A stretch of DNA of 64,000 nt from contig CAZAQV010000012.1 in assembly GCA_964487255.1 (NCBI GenBank), forward strand, positions 1 through 64,000, given 5' to 3'. The translations under genes were made by a program, and so were the position numbers. Source of the stretch: CAZAQV01 sp964487255 (lineage in GTDB: Bacteria > Myxococcota_A > Polyangia > Polyangiales > CAZAQV01). The notes under the pieces were generated by a model, which saw only the letters and a list, made by a program, of their open reading frames with translations, ran no database searches and had not been told where the DNA came from. Below are positions 35,718 to 42,773 of the stretch, one piece after another; positions within the stretch are counted from its first letter, which is position 1, and each line of letters opens with the position of its first letter.

Positions 35718-35806
35718 GGGGACGATCTTCGTCATTTCGTCATTTCCCGATCCTCGACTCCAAGTTGGCTTATACAATAAATGACGAAATGACGAAGATC
35801 GTCCCC
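35718..35806. repeat. Perfect 28-bp inverted repeat between divergent glycosyltransferase genes
   Basis: Arm 1 (35718-35745) and arm 2 (35779-35806) are exact reverse complements, separated by 33 nt. Each arm contains a tandem AATGACGA unit. Arm 2 includes the first six codons of the GT2 gene (MTKIVP). Arm 1 encodes the same residues on the minus strand but then leads to an out-of-frame 20-residue peptide. A TACAAT -10-like box (35773-35778) lies in the spacer. The repeat may be an operator pair, a cruciform, or an inverted duplication left by a rearrangement. Confidence 0.9.
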
Positions 35807-36526
35807 TCCAAACCTGACCTTGCGCTCTCCATCGTCGTTCCTGCATACAACGAGGAAGCGCGCATTTCACTCACGATCATCAAGACCTGTGAGTATCTCG
35901 AAACGCGGGGCGAGTCGTACGAGCTGATCGTGGTCGATGATGGGTCCGACGATCGCACGGCCGAAGCCGCGCTCGAGCTGCGTGAGCGATGGCCCAGTCT
36001 ATCGCTGATCGAGTTCCCGCGAAACCGAGGCAAGGGCGCGGCTGTGCGCGCCGGTATGTTGGCGGCGCGGGGGCGTCACAGGCTTTTCATGGACGCGGAT
36101 CTCGCCACGCCCATCCGCGAACTCGACAAGCTGATGGTCCATGCGCGTCGCGGCTGTGACGTGGTCATCGGGTCGAGGGGATTGCCAACCAGTGACATCC
36201 GCACGCGGCAACCGCGTGCTCGGGAGTTCATGGGCAAGACCTTTAACCGCATCGTGCGCGCCTTGGTCTTTGATGGAATCATGGACACCCAATGCGGCTT
36301 TAAACTGTTTTCGGCGCAGGCCGCGCAGGCCTTGTTTGAAAAGCAACAGACCGACGGCTTCGCGTTTGACGTCGAGGTGCTCTTGTTGGCTCGTAAGCTC
36401 GGCTTCGAGGTCTGCGAAGTACCCGTGGTTTGGTATCACGCACCGAACTCCAAGGTGTCGCCGCTGCGCGATAGCGCGCGGATGTTTCGGGATGTGATCG
36501 CACTTCGAACGCGATTGCGACGCTAG
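35789..36526 (+). CDS. GT2-family polyprenyl-phosphate glycosyltransferase (DPM1/DpgS-like)
   Basis: A cytoplasmic GT-A enzyme of 245 residues that would transfer mannose or glucose from a nucleotide sugar to polyprenyl phosphate. Motifs are SIVVPAYNEEARI, VVDDGSDD, NRGKGAAVRAGM, the DAD motif FMDADLATP, and TQCGFKLF with the FDVEVL acceptor helix. There is no C-terminal membrane helix. The start ATG is inside the inverted repeat, about 10 nt from a TACAAT box and with no ribosome site, suggesting a leaderless message. Its stop overlaps the stop of the next, convergent gene. Product lipid-linked sugar could feed the flanking GT-C proteins. Confidence 0.88.
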   Translation: MTKIVPSKPDLALSIVVPAYNEEARISLTIIKTCEYLETRGESYELIVVDDGSDDRTAEAALELRERWPSLSLIEFPRNRGKGAAVRAGMLAARGRHRLFMDADLATPIRELDKLMVHARRGCDVVIGSRGLPTSDIRTRQPRAREFMGKTFNRIVRALVFDGIMDTQCGFKLFSAQAAQALFEKQQTDGFAFDVEVLLLARKLGFEVCEVPVVWYHAPNSKVSPLRDSARMFRDVIALRTRLRR

Positions 36527-38229
36527 TTTTTTTCGCGTTTGAGGCGGACGACTTCGCGCCGTAGACGGGTCGCGCGCGCCGTTCGACTTTCCTCTCGGTA
36601 GATGCGTTCGAGCGCTTCGGTGTGTTCGAGGATGGCGGGTTGGTCACGATCGAGTCGCGCCTGTGTGAGCCGCATTCGAACCTTTGCGGCCTTGTCCTGG
36701 CCACGTGGGTTCCATTTTTCAAACACCGTTGCGCGAATGTGCGGAGCGGGCATCGGCCATACCCACTGCGCGCCGATGAAGCCAAGCGCGAGCACGATGC
36801 TAAGCGGCCACGTCCAAAGCCGTGCGCGTCGTAGCGTGAAGAGCGCAACCCCAATGAAGAGTGCCCACATGGGCAACATCGAGGGCGTTCCCCAGACGCC
36901 GACTTGGTTGAGGGCGTTGAGCGGCGCATAGTCGTTACGCACGAAGGTCTGCATGAGGTCACGCATCGGCAAAGCGACCTGCGGTGGGATGTGCGGGAAA
37001 TAGACTGATAGCGCGCCGGTCGTGAGCGTTGCGGTCAAGGTGGCTGCAGCGATGAAGCTCGTGCCGAGCTGGGGGAAGCGAGCGCGAAGGGCACAGGCGC
37101 CCTCGGCGGCGAGCCACGCGACGAACGGGTAAGCCAGGGCGAGGTAGCGCGGCCCGAGCGTCCAGCCACCGCGCCAGTTGTTCATGAAGCAGATTGCGAT
37201 AAACGTGGTGACGAACACCCAGATGGCCGCACGGGTGGCGGCGCGCTCTGCCTCGGTCCGTCGCTTTCGAAACATGCCCCACAAGGCCAGTGCAAAGAGC
37301 GGCGTGCCCGGCACGAGGCCGACCGATAGATCGAAAAGAAGTGCCACAAAGGCCCGCCAATGAAAGTTGGTGGCACCAAAAAAACCCTGCTCGTGTGCGG
37401 CGCGAAATGCGTCGGTCTCGACGTGAAGGTGCCCTGGCGTGAACGGCGAACCAAACGCACTCCACTGAAAGTGCATGACGATGAGAGTGGGCACGAGGCC
37501 GCCGACAACAAAACCTGCGCTGCGCTGCCAATGACCCGGTTTGTGCCAACTGCGTGAAAGGAAGTAGATCGTCAGGACAACCGACGCCGGCAATCCCGGG
37601 TACTCGAAGAAGGTGACGCCCGCCGCGAAGAGCCCCGTCCAGAACGCGCCGACAAGGCCCTCGTGAAGGTGCGCGCGCGTACGCCAAAACGCGCAGAATG
37701 CGCAGATGGCCGACGTGCTGTGGCTGACGAAAAGGATGCTGTACGCAAAAAACATCGAGCCGATCGCGAGCGAAAAGAACACCGCATCGATCACCACTGG
37801 GTCGTCGTATTCGCGCCGAAGCCAGAGTAAGAAAGACCACAAAAAGATGAGTGAAGGAAAGGTGCAGGCGCTCAGGCGACACAGCCAAAGCGCCATCGGG
37901 ATCGAGAACTCGGTCCCACGAACGGTGCACAGCGTGCGGTAGACCCAGTAGGCCGGCGTGCCGAGGAGCGATGTGCCAGGCGCCTTAACGCTGTAGTATC
38001 GCCCCTCGATTTTGGCCTGATCGTTCGTCCAGCCCCAGCGTGTGCGTATGGCTGAGATCTCGTAGGTGCCATACTCGGCGAGTGCGGCCGTCATGTAGAA
38101 GCGGACGTTTTCGTTGGGGTTGTTGAGGCGTGGAAAGTACGGAAACGCGTAAAGGTAGGCGAACGCGACGATGGCGAGGCGTAGCCACGCACCTGCGTTG
38201 GACCTTGCGTCGAACTTCGAGAGCCTCAC
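36523..38229 (-). CDS. GT-C fold glycosyltransferase-like membrane protein
   Basis: A 568-residue polytopic membrane protein (about ten helices) from the GTG at 38227-38229; the open frame runs further upstream but into the GGDEF gene. The early loop FPRLNNPNENVRFYMTAAL, followed by YYSVKAPGTSLLGTPAY, resembles PMT/mannosyltransferase-type GT-C proteins, in which acidic residues near the first loop bind donor and acceptor. The C-terminal ~60 residues are charged and soluble. Together with 33610-35658 and the GT2 enzyme it forms a small lipid-linked glycosylation group. Donor and acceptor are unknown. Its stop overlaps that of the convergent GT2 gene by three bases. Confidence 0.75.
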   Translation of the reverse strand: MRLSKFDARSNAGAWLRLAIVAFAYLYAFPYFPRLNNPNENVRFYMTAALAEYGTYEISAIRTRWGWTNDQAKIEGRYYSVKAPGTSLLGTPAYWVYRTLCTVRGTEFSIPMALWLCRLSACTFPSLIFLWSFLLWLRREYDDPVVIDAVFFSLAIGSMFFAYSILFVSHSTSAICAFCAFWRTRAHLHEGLVGAFWTGLFAAGVTFFEYPGLPASVVLTIYFLSRSWHKPGHWQRSAGFVVGGLVPTLIVMHFQWSAFGSPFTPGHLHVETDAFRAAHEQGFFGATNFHWRAFVALLFDLSVGLVPGTPLFALALWGMFRKRRTEAERAATRAAIWVFVTTFIAICFMNNWRGGWTLGPRYLALAYPFVAWLAAEGACALRARFPQLGTSFIAAATLTATLTTGALSVYFPHIPPQVALPMRDLMQTFVRNDYAPLNALNQVGVWGTPSMLPMWALFIGVALFTLRRARLWTWPLSIVLALGFIGAQWVWPMPAPHIRATVFEKWNPRGQDKAAKVRMRLTQARLDRDQPAILEHTEALERIYREESRTARATRLRREVVRLKREKN

Positions 38230-38267
38230 GGCGCCGCACCCTAGCGCATTTAGCGCGTCTCGCGGGT

Positions 38268-39203
38268 TTAGACGGCGACGCGGTTGCGGCCTGCGTTTTT
38301 CGCTTCGTAGAGCTTCATGTCGGCGGCTTTGAGGAGCTGCTCGCCCGAAGTCATGCCCTCGCTCCACTGCCCGATTCCGAGGGAGATGGTCACTGGGATG
38401 ACCTCCTGCTCGAAGCGAAACGTGGTCGATTCGATCATCGAGCGGATATTTTCGGCGACTTCTTCGGCGCCGGCGGCGTCGACCTCAGGCAGTAGAATGG
38501 CGAACTCTTCGCCGCCCATGCGCGCGACGATGTCGTCCCGGCGAACACGGTTTTGGAGCAGGCGACCGATTTGGCGAAGGATTGCGTCGCCCGCGAGGTG
38601 TCCGTGCGTGTCGTTGATCTCTTTGAAGTGGTCGATGTCGGCCATGATGACGCAAAACACACGGTCGTAGCGCACCGAACGCGAGACCTCGCGCTCGAGC
38701 AGCTCTTCAAAATAGCGCTTATTATGAACCTGCGTCAGCCCGTCGATCGTCATCAAGCGGTAGATCTCTTCGTGGTACTGCGCTTCGATATTGCCGCTGG
38801 TGATGAACTTCATGATGGTGCGGCCTACCTTGATTTGGTCACCGTCCCGCAAGCTCGTCTCGTCGACCAGCTCGTCGTTGACGTACGTGCCGTTGGTCGA
38901 GCCCAAGTCGCGGATCATGTAGCGGTTGTCATCGCCGACGATTTCACAGTGGTTGCGCGAGACGCTCTCTTGGTCGAGCTGCAAGTCCGCGCGTGATGAG
39001 CGCCCAATCACCACCGGTCCATCGCTGCCGAGTGGAATCCTTCGCCCCAAGTCGCCGCCGTAGATCGTCACCAGACATGCCTGACGCCTTTCGTTGCGAT
39101 CCGTCGGGTTCTTCGTCACCACGGTGACAACCGTCTTGTTCGGGTTCGTGGGGAAGTCGTCGGTCTTGTTGGGCATGTGTTTCAGCGTGATACTTTGTCG
39201 CAT
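38268..39203 (-). CDS. FHA domain - GGDEF diguanylate cyclase
   Basis: An FHA phosphothreonine-binding domain (VIGRSSRADLQL, SVSRNHCEI, LGSTNGTYVND) precedes a GGDEF domain with the active-site GGEEF, DIDHFKEINDTHGH and the SLGIG strand. The protein should make cyclic di-GMP and be gated by Thr-phosphorylated partners. An upstream RxxD inhibitory site (I-site) is not clear. I chose the ATG at 39203 (311 aa); ATG 39176 is an alternative. An inverted repeat TGTCC/GGACA lies 41 nt upstream. The gene is followed by a GT-C gene. Confidence 0.9.
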   Translation of the reverse strand: MRQSITLKHMPNKTDDFPTNPNKTVVTVVTKNPTDRNERRQACLVTIYGGDLGRRIPLGSDGPVVIGRSSRADLQLDQESVSRNHCEIVGDDNRYMIRDLGSTNGTYVNDELVDETSLRDGDQIKVGRTIMKFITSGNIEAQYHEEIYRLMTIDGLTQVHNKRYFEELLEREVSRSVRYDRVFCVIMADIDHFKEINDTHGHLAGDAILRQIGRLLQNRVRRDDIVARMGGEEFAILLPEVDAAGAEEVAENIRSMIESTTFRFEQEVIPVTISLGIGQWSEGMTSGEQLLKAADMKLYEAKNAGRNRVAV

Positions 39204-39243
39204 AACCCTAGCAGGGCTTTGCACTTCGTTCGACGTAAGCAAA

Positions 39244-39259
39244 TGTCCTACTTTGGACA
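39244..39259. promoter_or_regulatory. Short inverted repeat upstream of the FHA-GGDEF gene
   Basis: TGTCC and GGACA are separated by six bases, directly between pgi and the FHA-GGDEF gene. This is the size of a dimeric regulator's operator. No known consensus fits, so confidence is low. Confidence 0.3.
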
Positions 39260-39279
39260 CACCTGTTCCCGAACTGGGG

Positions 39280-40659
39280 CTACGACTCGGAGGGCACGAT
39301 GCTCACTCGAAAGGGCGTGGCGGCGCCGATCACGTCATCGACGGCCGACTTTGCATCTTCGAAACCTGAGCGACCGATCAGGCCCATCGCGAAGCGCTTA
39401 CCCGCCTCGACGCCAGGCTGGTTGAACGCGTGAATGTGATACATCTCACCGGCGAATGCCGTTGCGGCCTCGAACAAAAAGAGCATTGCCCCCATCGCAG
39501 CCTCGTCGAGTGTATCGAGTTCGATGGTGAGCGAAGGGCGACCATCTCCTGCCAACGCGGCCGAGGTTCCCGCGTACTCCGCATCGAGCAGTTCGCCCAT
39601 CGATGTTCCCCCTAAATACGAAAACGCCCCGTTGCTCTTTGGGATGGTCAGGTCGCTCGGATGGGCCCGTACACGCACGAAGACGATGAGCTTGTCGCGG
39701 GGGCCCTCCATGAAGAGTTGAACCTGCGCGTGTTGGTCGGTTGCGCCGATGGCTGGAAGCGGTGTCGGTCCGACTTCGACCTTGGCGCCATCTCGGTTGT
39801 GGCGCTTGCCCAGACTTTCGGCCCAAAGTTGCACGAACCACGCGGCGAGCGGCCGCAGGGCATCGGTGTAGGGCATCAGCACGTGAATGTTCTTGCCGCT
39901 GCGCGCGTGACTCACGAGGGCGATGGCCAACGCACCCGCGGGGTTTTGCGCGGCATCGTCGAGCTCACAACGTGCGCGGCAGGCCGCGGCTCCGCTGAGA
40001 ATCGCATGGGGGTTCGCGCCGGCCAACGCGGCGGGAAGTAGACCGACCGCGGTGAGCGCAGAAAAACGCCCGCCGACGTTGTCGGGGATCTCGAACGACG
40101 CGACTTTGGTTTTCTCGACGAGGTCACGCAGCGGGCCTTTGTCGGGGTCGGTAACGACGACGAAGTGCTCGCTCCATTTGTCTGCAAGGGCCCGCTCCAT
40201 CCAATCGCGCACGATCAAAAACGAAGCTGCCGTCTCGACGGTTCCGCCCGACTTCGAAATCACGATGGCGAGCGTGCTCTGCGGCGAAAGTTGTGACATC
40301 AAGCCGGCAAGTAGTGCGGGGTCGCTGTTGTCCGGGAAGTAGATGCGGCGGCCTCGCGCTGGGTTTAGCTCAGGCGGGCCCTGCAGTGCGTGAACCAGTG
40401 CGCGCCCACCGAGTGAAGAACCACCGATGCCCAGCACCAGCACGTTCTCGATCGAGGGCGGTAGCTGATCGCGAAAGGCCACGATGCGGTCCGCCAATGC
40501 TGTGTCCTGGGGCAGGTTCCAGAAGCCGAGTTCGCCGGACGCCACGCGCTCTTGGACAGCTTTGCGTTGGGCTGGAAACAGCGAAGCGGCTTGATCGAAG
40601 GCTTGTTGCGACTTCTCGCCGTCGGCGAATGCGAAACCAAGGTTCAATTTCATGTTCAT
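39280..40659 (-). CDS. pgi: Glucose-6-phosphate isomerase
   Basis: Pgi interconverts glucose 6-phosphate and fructose 6-phosphate. The 459-residue protein shows the short bacterial type: LVLGIGGSSLGGRAL, ISKSGGTVETAASF, the VGGRFSALTAVGLLPAAL signature and FEAATAFAGEMYHIHAFNQPGVEAGK with the catalytic histidine and lysine. The ATG overlaps the stop of the upstream PilT-like gene (ATGA), so a glycolytic enzyme is coupled to a pilus-type ATPase gene. It ends 20 nt from the GGDEF upstream region. Confidence 0.96.
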   Translation of the reverse strand: MNMKLNLGFAFADGEKSQQAFDQAASLFPAQRKAVQERVASGELGFWNLPQDTALADRIVAFRDQLPPSIENVLVLGIGGSSLGGRALVHALQGPPELNPARGRRIYFPDNSDPALLAGLMSQLSPQSTLAIVISKSGGTVETAASFLIVRDWMERALADKWSEHFVVVTDPDKGPLRDLVEKTKVASFEIPDNVGGRFSALTAVGLLPAALAGANPHAILSGAAACRARCELDDAAQNPAGALAIALVSHARSGKNIHVLMPYTDALRPLAAWFVQLWAESLGKRHNRDGAKVEVGPTPLPAIGATDQHAQVQLFMEGPRDKLIVFVRVRAHPSDLTIPKSNGAFSYLGGTSMGELLDAEYAGTSAALAGDGRPSLTIELDTLDEAAMGAMLFLFEAATAFAGEMYHIHAFNQPGVEAGKRFAMGLIGRSGFEDAKSAVDDVIGAATPFRVSIVPSES

Positions 40660-41717
40660 GGACGAATGCTCACTCGTGCAACTTGGGGGCTGACAAGCCC
40701 CGCTCTGGTTAGGTTTTCAAAAGCCATTGTGAAAGTCTGCATGCCGTATGGGGTCACACCTTGCTCAAGTACTTGCGTGAGTGAGATGGCGCTTTTGGGC
40801 GAGCGGATGGACTCGCGTGCGGTTTCGGTACACACCAACACTTCGGACGCCAGCACCAGTTCGTTTGCCGTCCCCGGAACGAGTCGTTGCGCGGCGATGC
40901 CAGCCAGGTTGTCGGCCAACCTGTCGCGTGCATCTTGGGGGTCGAGACCCTCCATGAGCGCCAGGCAGCGACCGACCGAACGTGGCACGTCTGGGGTGTG
41001 GATGGTCGAGAACACGAGATGGCCGGTCTCGGCAGCGCGCAGGGCCGTGTCCATGGTTTCGGGGTCTCGGATTTCTCCGACCAGGATGACGTCGGGGGCC
41101 TGGCGAAGCGCAGCGCGAAGGCCCGTTGCAAAGTCCTTGGTGTCGATGCCAACCTCGCGTTGCGAGACGCAGGCAAGTTTGTCGCGATGCAGAAACTCGA
41201 TAGGGTCTTCGACCGTCACGATGTGCGCGCGCGCGTGTTCGTTGATGTGATCGATGAGAGACGCAAGGGTCGTTGTCTTACCTTGGCCTGCTGCGCCGGC
41301 GAGGAGGACCAAGCCCCGCTTTCGTTTCACGAAGCTGCGCACGGCCGGCGGCACACCCAGTTCGTCGAAACCCGGAATGTCGTGTGGGATGGTGCGCATC
41401 GCGAGTGCGAGCGTGCCGCGCTGGAAGTAGACGTTGACACGGAAGCGTCCGACATCGGGTACATCGAGCGAGACGTCCCACTCGTTTTTCCCGCCGTCGC
41501 TGAGGTCCATATCGAGCCGGGAACGCCCATCATGGGTGGTCCCCAGGACTGCGTGCGAGAAGGCCAAGGTTGTGGCCGCTTCAAGGGGGGGGCTCTGTGC
41601 GTAATGCAGTTGCCCACGAATGCGAAACGCGGGCGCACGTCCGACCTTAAGCAGGATGTCCGATGCACCGTGTTCGACGCCTTTGGCGGCGATGGCATGC
41701 AACACTTCAACGCTCAC
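40656..41717 (-). CDS. PilT/PilU-family type IV pilus retraction-type ATPase
   Basis: A hexameric secretion ATPase of 353 residues. The N-terminal PAS-like domain starts ASDILLKVGRAPAFRIRG. The core has Walker A GAAGQGKTTT (usually GPTGSGKST), the Asp-box TVEDPIEFLH, the Walker B LVGEIRDPETM and the His-box FSTIHTPD. The AIRAGD motif region reads differently and the C-terminus is PilU-like rather than PilT-like. It is likely an accessory retraction motor for type IV pili (S-motility in Myxococcota). It is coupled to pgi by a 4-nt overlap and follows two tandem hairpins. Confidence 0.88.
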   Translation of the reverse strand: MSVEVLHAIAAKGVEHGASDILLKVGRAPAFRIRGQLHYAQSPPLEAATTLAFSHAVLGTTHDGRSRLDMDLSDGGKNEWDVSLDVPDVGRFRVNVYFQRGTLALAMRTIPHDIPGFDELGVPPAVRSFVKRKRGLVLLAGAAGQGKTTTLASLIDHINEHARAHIVTVEDPIEFLHRDKLACVSQREVGIDTKDFATGLRAALRQAPDVILVGEIRDPETMDTALRAAETGHLVFSTIHTPDVPRSVGRCLALMEGLDPQDARDRLADNLAGIAAQRLVPGTANELVLASEVLVCTETARESIRSPKSAISLTQVLEQGVTPYGMQTFTMAFENLTRAGLVSPQVARVSIRP

Positions 41718-41795
41718 GGTGTATCGTTTTACACTGCAAACCCGCTTCTGTCAGAAACCACCTTGGAGCAGGTCTGCAGAAGTTGCGGAATGGGG

Positions 41796-41848
41796 GCGCT
41801 ACATGGCGTAGCGCAGTTGGGGCAGTGATGCGCTACATGGCGTAGCGC
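41796..41848. repeat. Two identical tandem hairpins
   Basis: GCGCTAC-ATGGC-GTAGCGC occurs twice, at 41796-41814 and 41830-41848 (34-nt period), each a perfect 7-bp stem with a 5-nt loop. They lie between the start of the PilT-like gene and the end of the SPOR gene, both on the minus strand. They may act as tandem terminators or mRNA-stabilising hairpins. The rest of the 150-nt gap is unremarkable. Confidence 0.7.
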
Positions 41849-41867
41849 AGTCGACAAAGGCCTGCGT

Positions 41868-42641
41868 TTAGTCGCGTCTTTTCACGACGAAGGTGTTCAT
41901 TTGCTCACGCCCTTCGAACTCATTGCGGTACTGCTCGGCCTCGCGCTTCGAGTCGAAGGGCCCGATGCGCACGCGGTAGAACGTGCCCCGTCCCTCGATG
42001 TCCGCGCGCATCACGAATGAGGCGTGACCACGCGCTTGCAGCTCTTCGGCAAACAGGTTCGCCTCTGTGCGACTCTGGTAAGAGACGACCTGAAGTGTGT
42101 ATGCGCCGTCCATTCCGGAGCCGGAAGCGGCGGGTTTCGGGCTGCTGCGCCTCGCCGGAGGCGGGACATTAAGATCGTCGGCACGCGACAGTTTCTCCAC
42201 CTGCGGGCTGGTGGTGATCATCGCCGCGGCGGGTGCGGACAGGTCTGCGGGCGCTGGTACGTCGCTCGGCTCAAACAGCGGGTCCGGGTGCTTGAGTTCC
42301 GCAGCGGCTGCAGCGATCGCCGCCTCAACTTCGGGTCGGCTTTCGGCCGTCGCGATCGGCGCAACGACGGCAGCGGCCAGTACTTCGGGAAATACCAGCG
42401 ATTTGCGATCGACCTCTGGCGTGGGCGCGGCGCTCGGCTCGACTCGTGGTGCCAGGCCCGCGAGCTGTGCAGCCTTGCCGAACGAATCGAGCGGATCTTT
42501 GTCTGCCTGATCGGCGTCTGAGCCGAGGCTATTTCCGATCGCCGCGAAGACGCCGAGTGCGGTCATGGCCGCGATCAGCCACACACCGAGTTGGCGTGAG
42601 GGACGGTGGGTAAGCTCTTCTAGTCGCTCCATATTTCGCAT
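41868..42641 (-). CDS. SPOR-domain single-pass membrane protein
   Basis: A cytoplasmic N-terminus and one membrane helix (LGVWLIAAMTALGVFAAIG) precede a long Pro/Ala/Glu-rich disordered region and a C-terminal SPOR domain (~190-257). The SPOR strand is GAYTLQVVSYQSRTEANLFAEEL, followed by GTFYRVRIGPF. SPOR binds denuded peptidoglycan at division septa, so this is an FtsN/DedD-like envelope protein. The start chosen is ATG 42641; a GTG at 42653 is possible. It is transcribed divergently from gyrA. Confidence 0.88.
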   Translation of the reverse strand: MRNMERLEELTHRPSRQLGVWLIAAMTALGVFAAIGNSLGSDADQADKDPLDSFGKAAQLAGLAPRVEPSAAPTPEVDRKSLVFPEVLAAAVVAPIATAESRPEVEAAIAAAAAELKHPDPLFEPSDVPAPADLSAPAAAMITTSPQVEKLSRADDLNVPPPARRSSPKPAASGSGMDGAYTLQVVSYQSRTEANLFAEELQARGHASFVMRADIEGRGTFYRVRIGPFDSKREAEQYRNEFEGREQMNTFVVKRRD

Positions 42642-42773
42642 CGCTGAATCCACAACCCCAACAAGTAGGTCAGAGTACGCAAAATCGTCAATTTTTCGAC
42701 GACTTCCCAGCCTATACCAAGGGGCGATCGCGTGGCTTTTCGGTGCGTTTGGGTGTAGCGTCCCCAGGCTCCG

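Noticed and set aside
35673..35870. 65-codon minus-strand frame across the inverted repeat
   Set aside because: It is created by the mirrored GT2 start and reads into unrelated sequence; no support as a gene.
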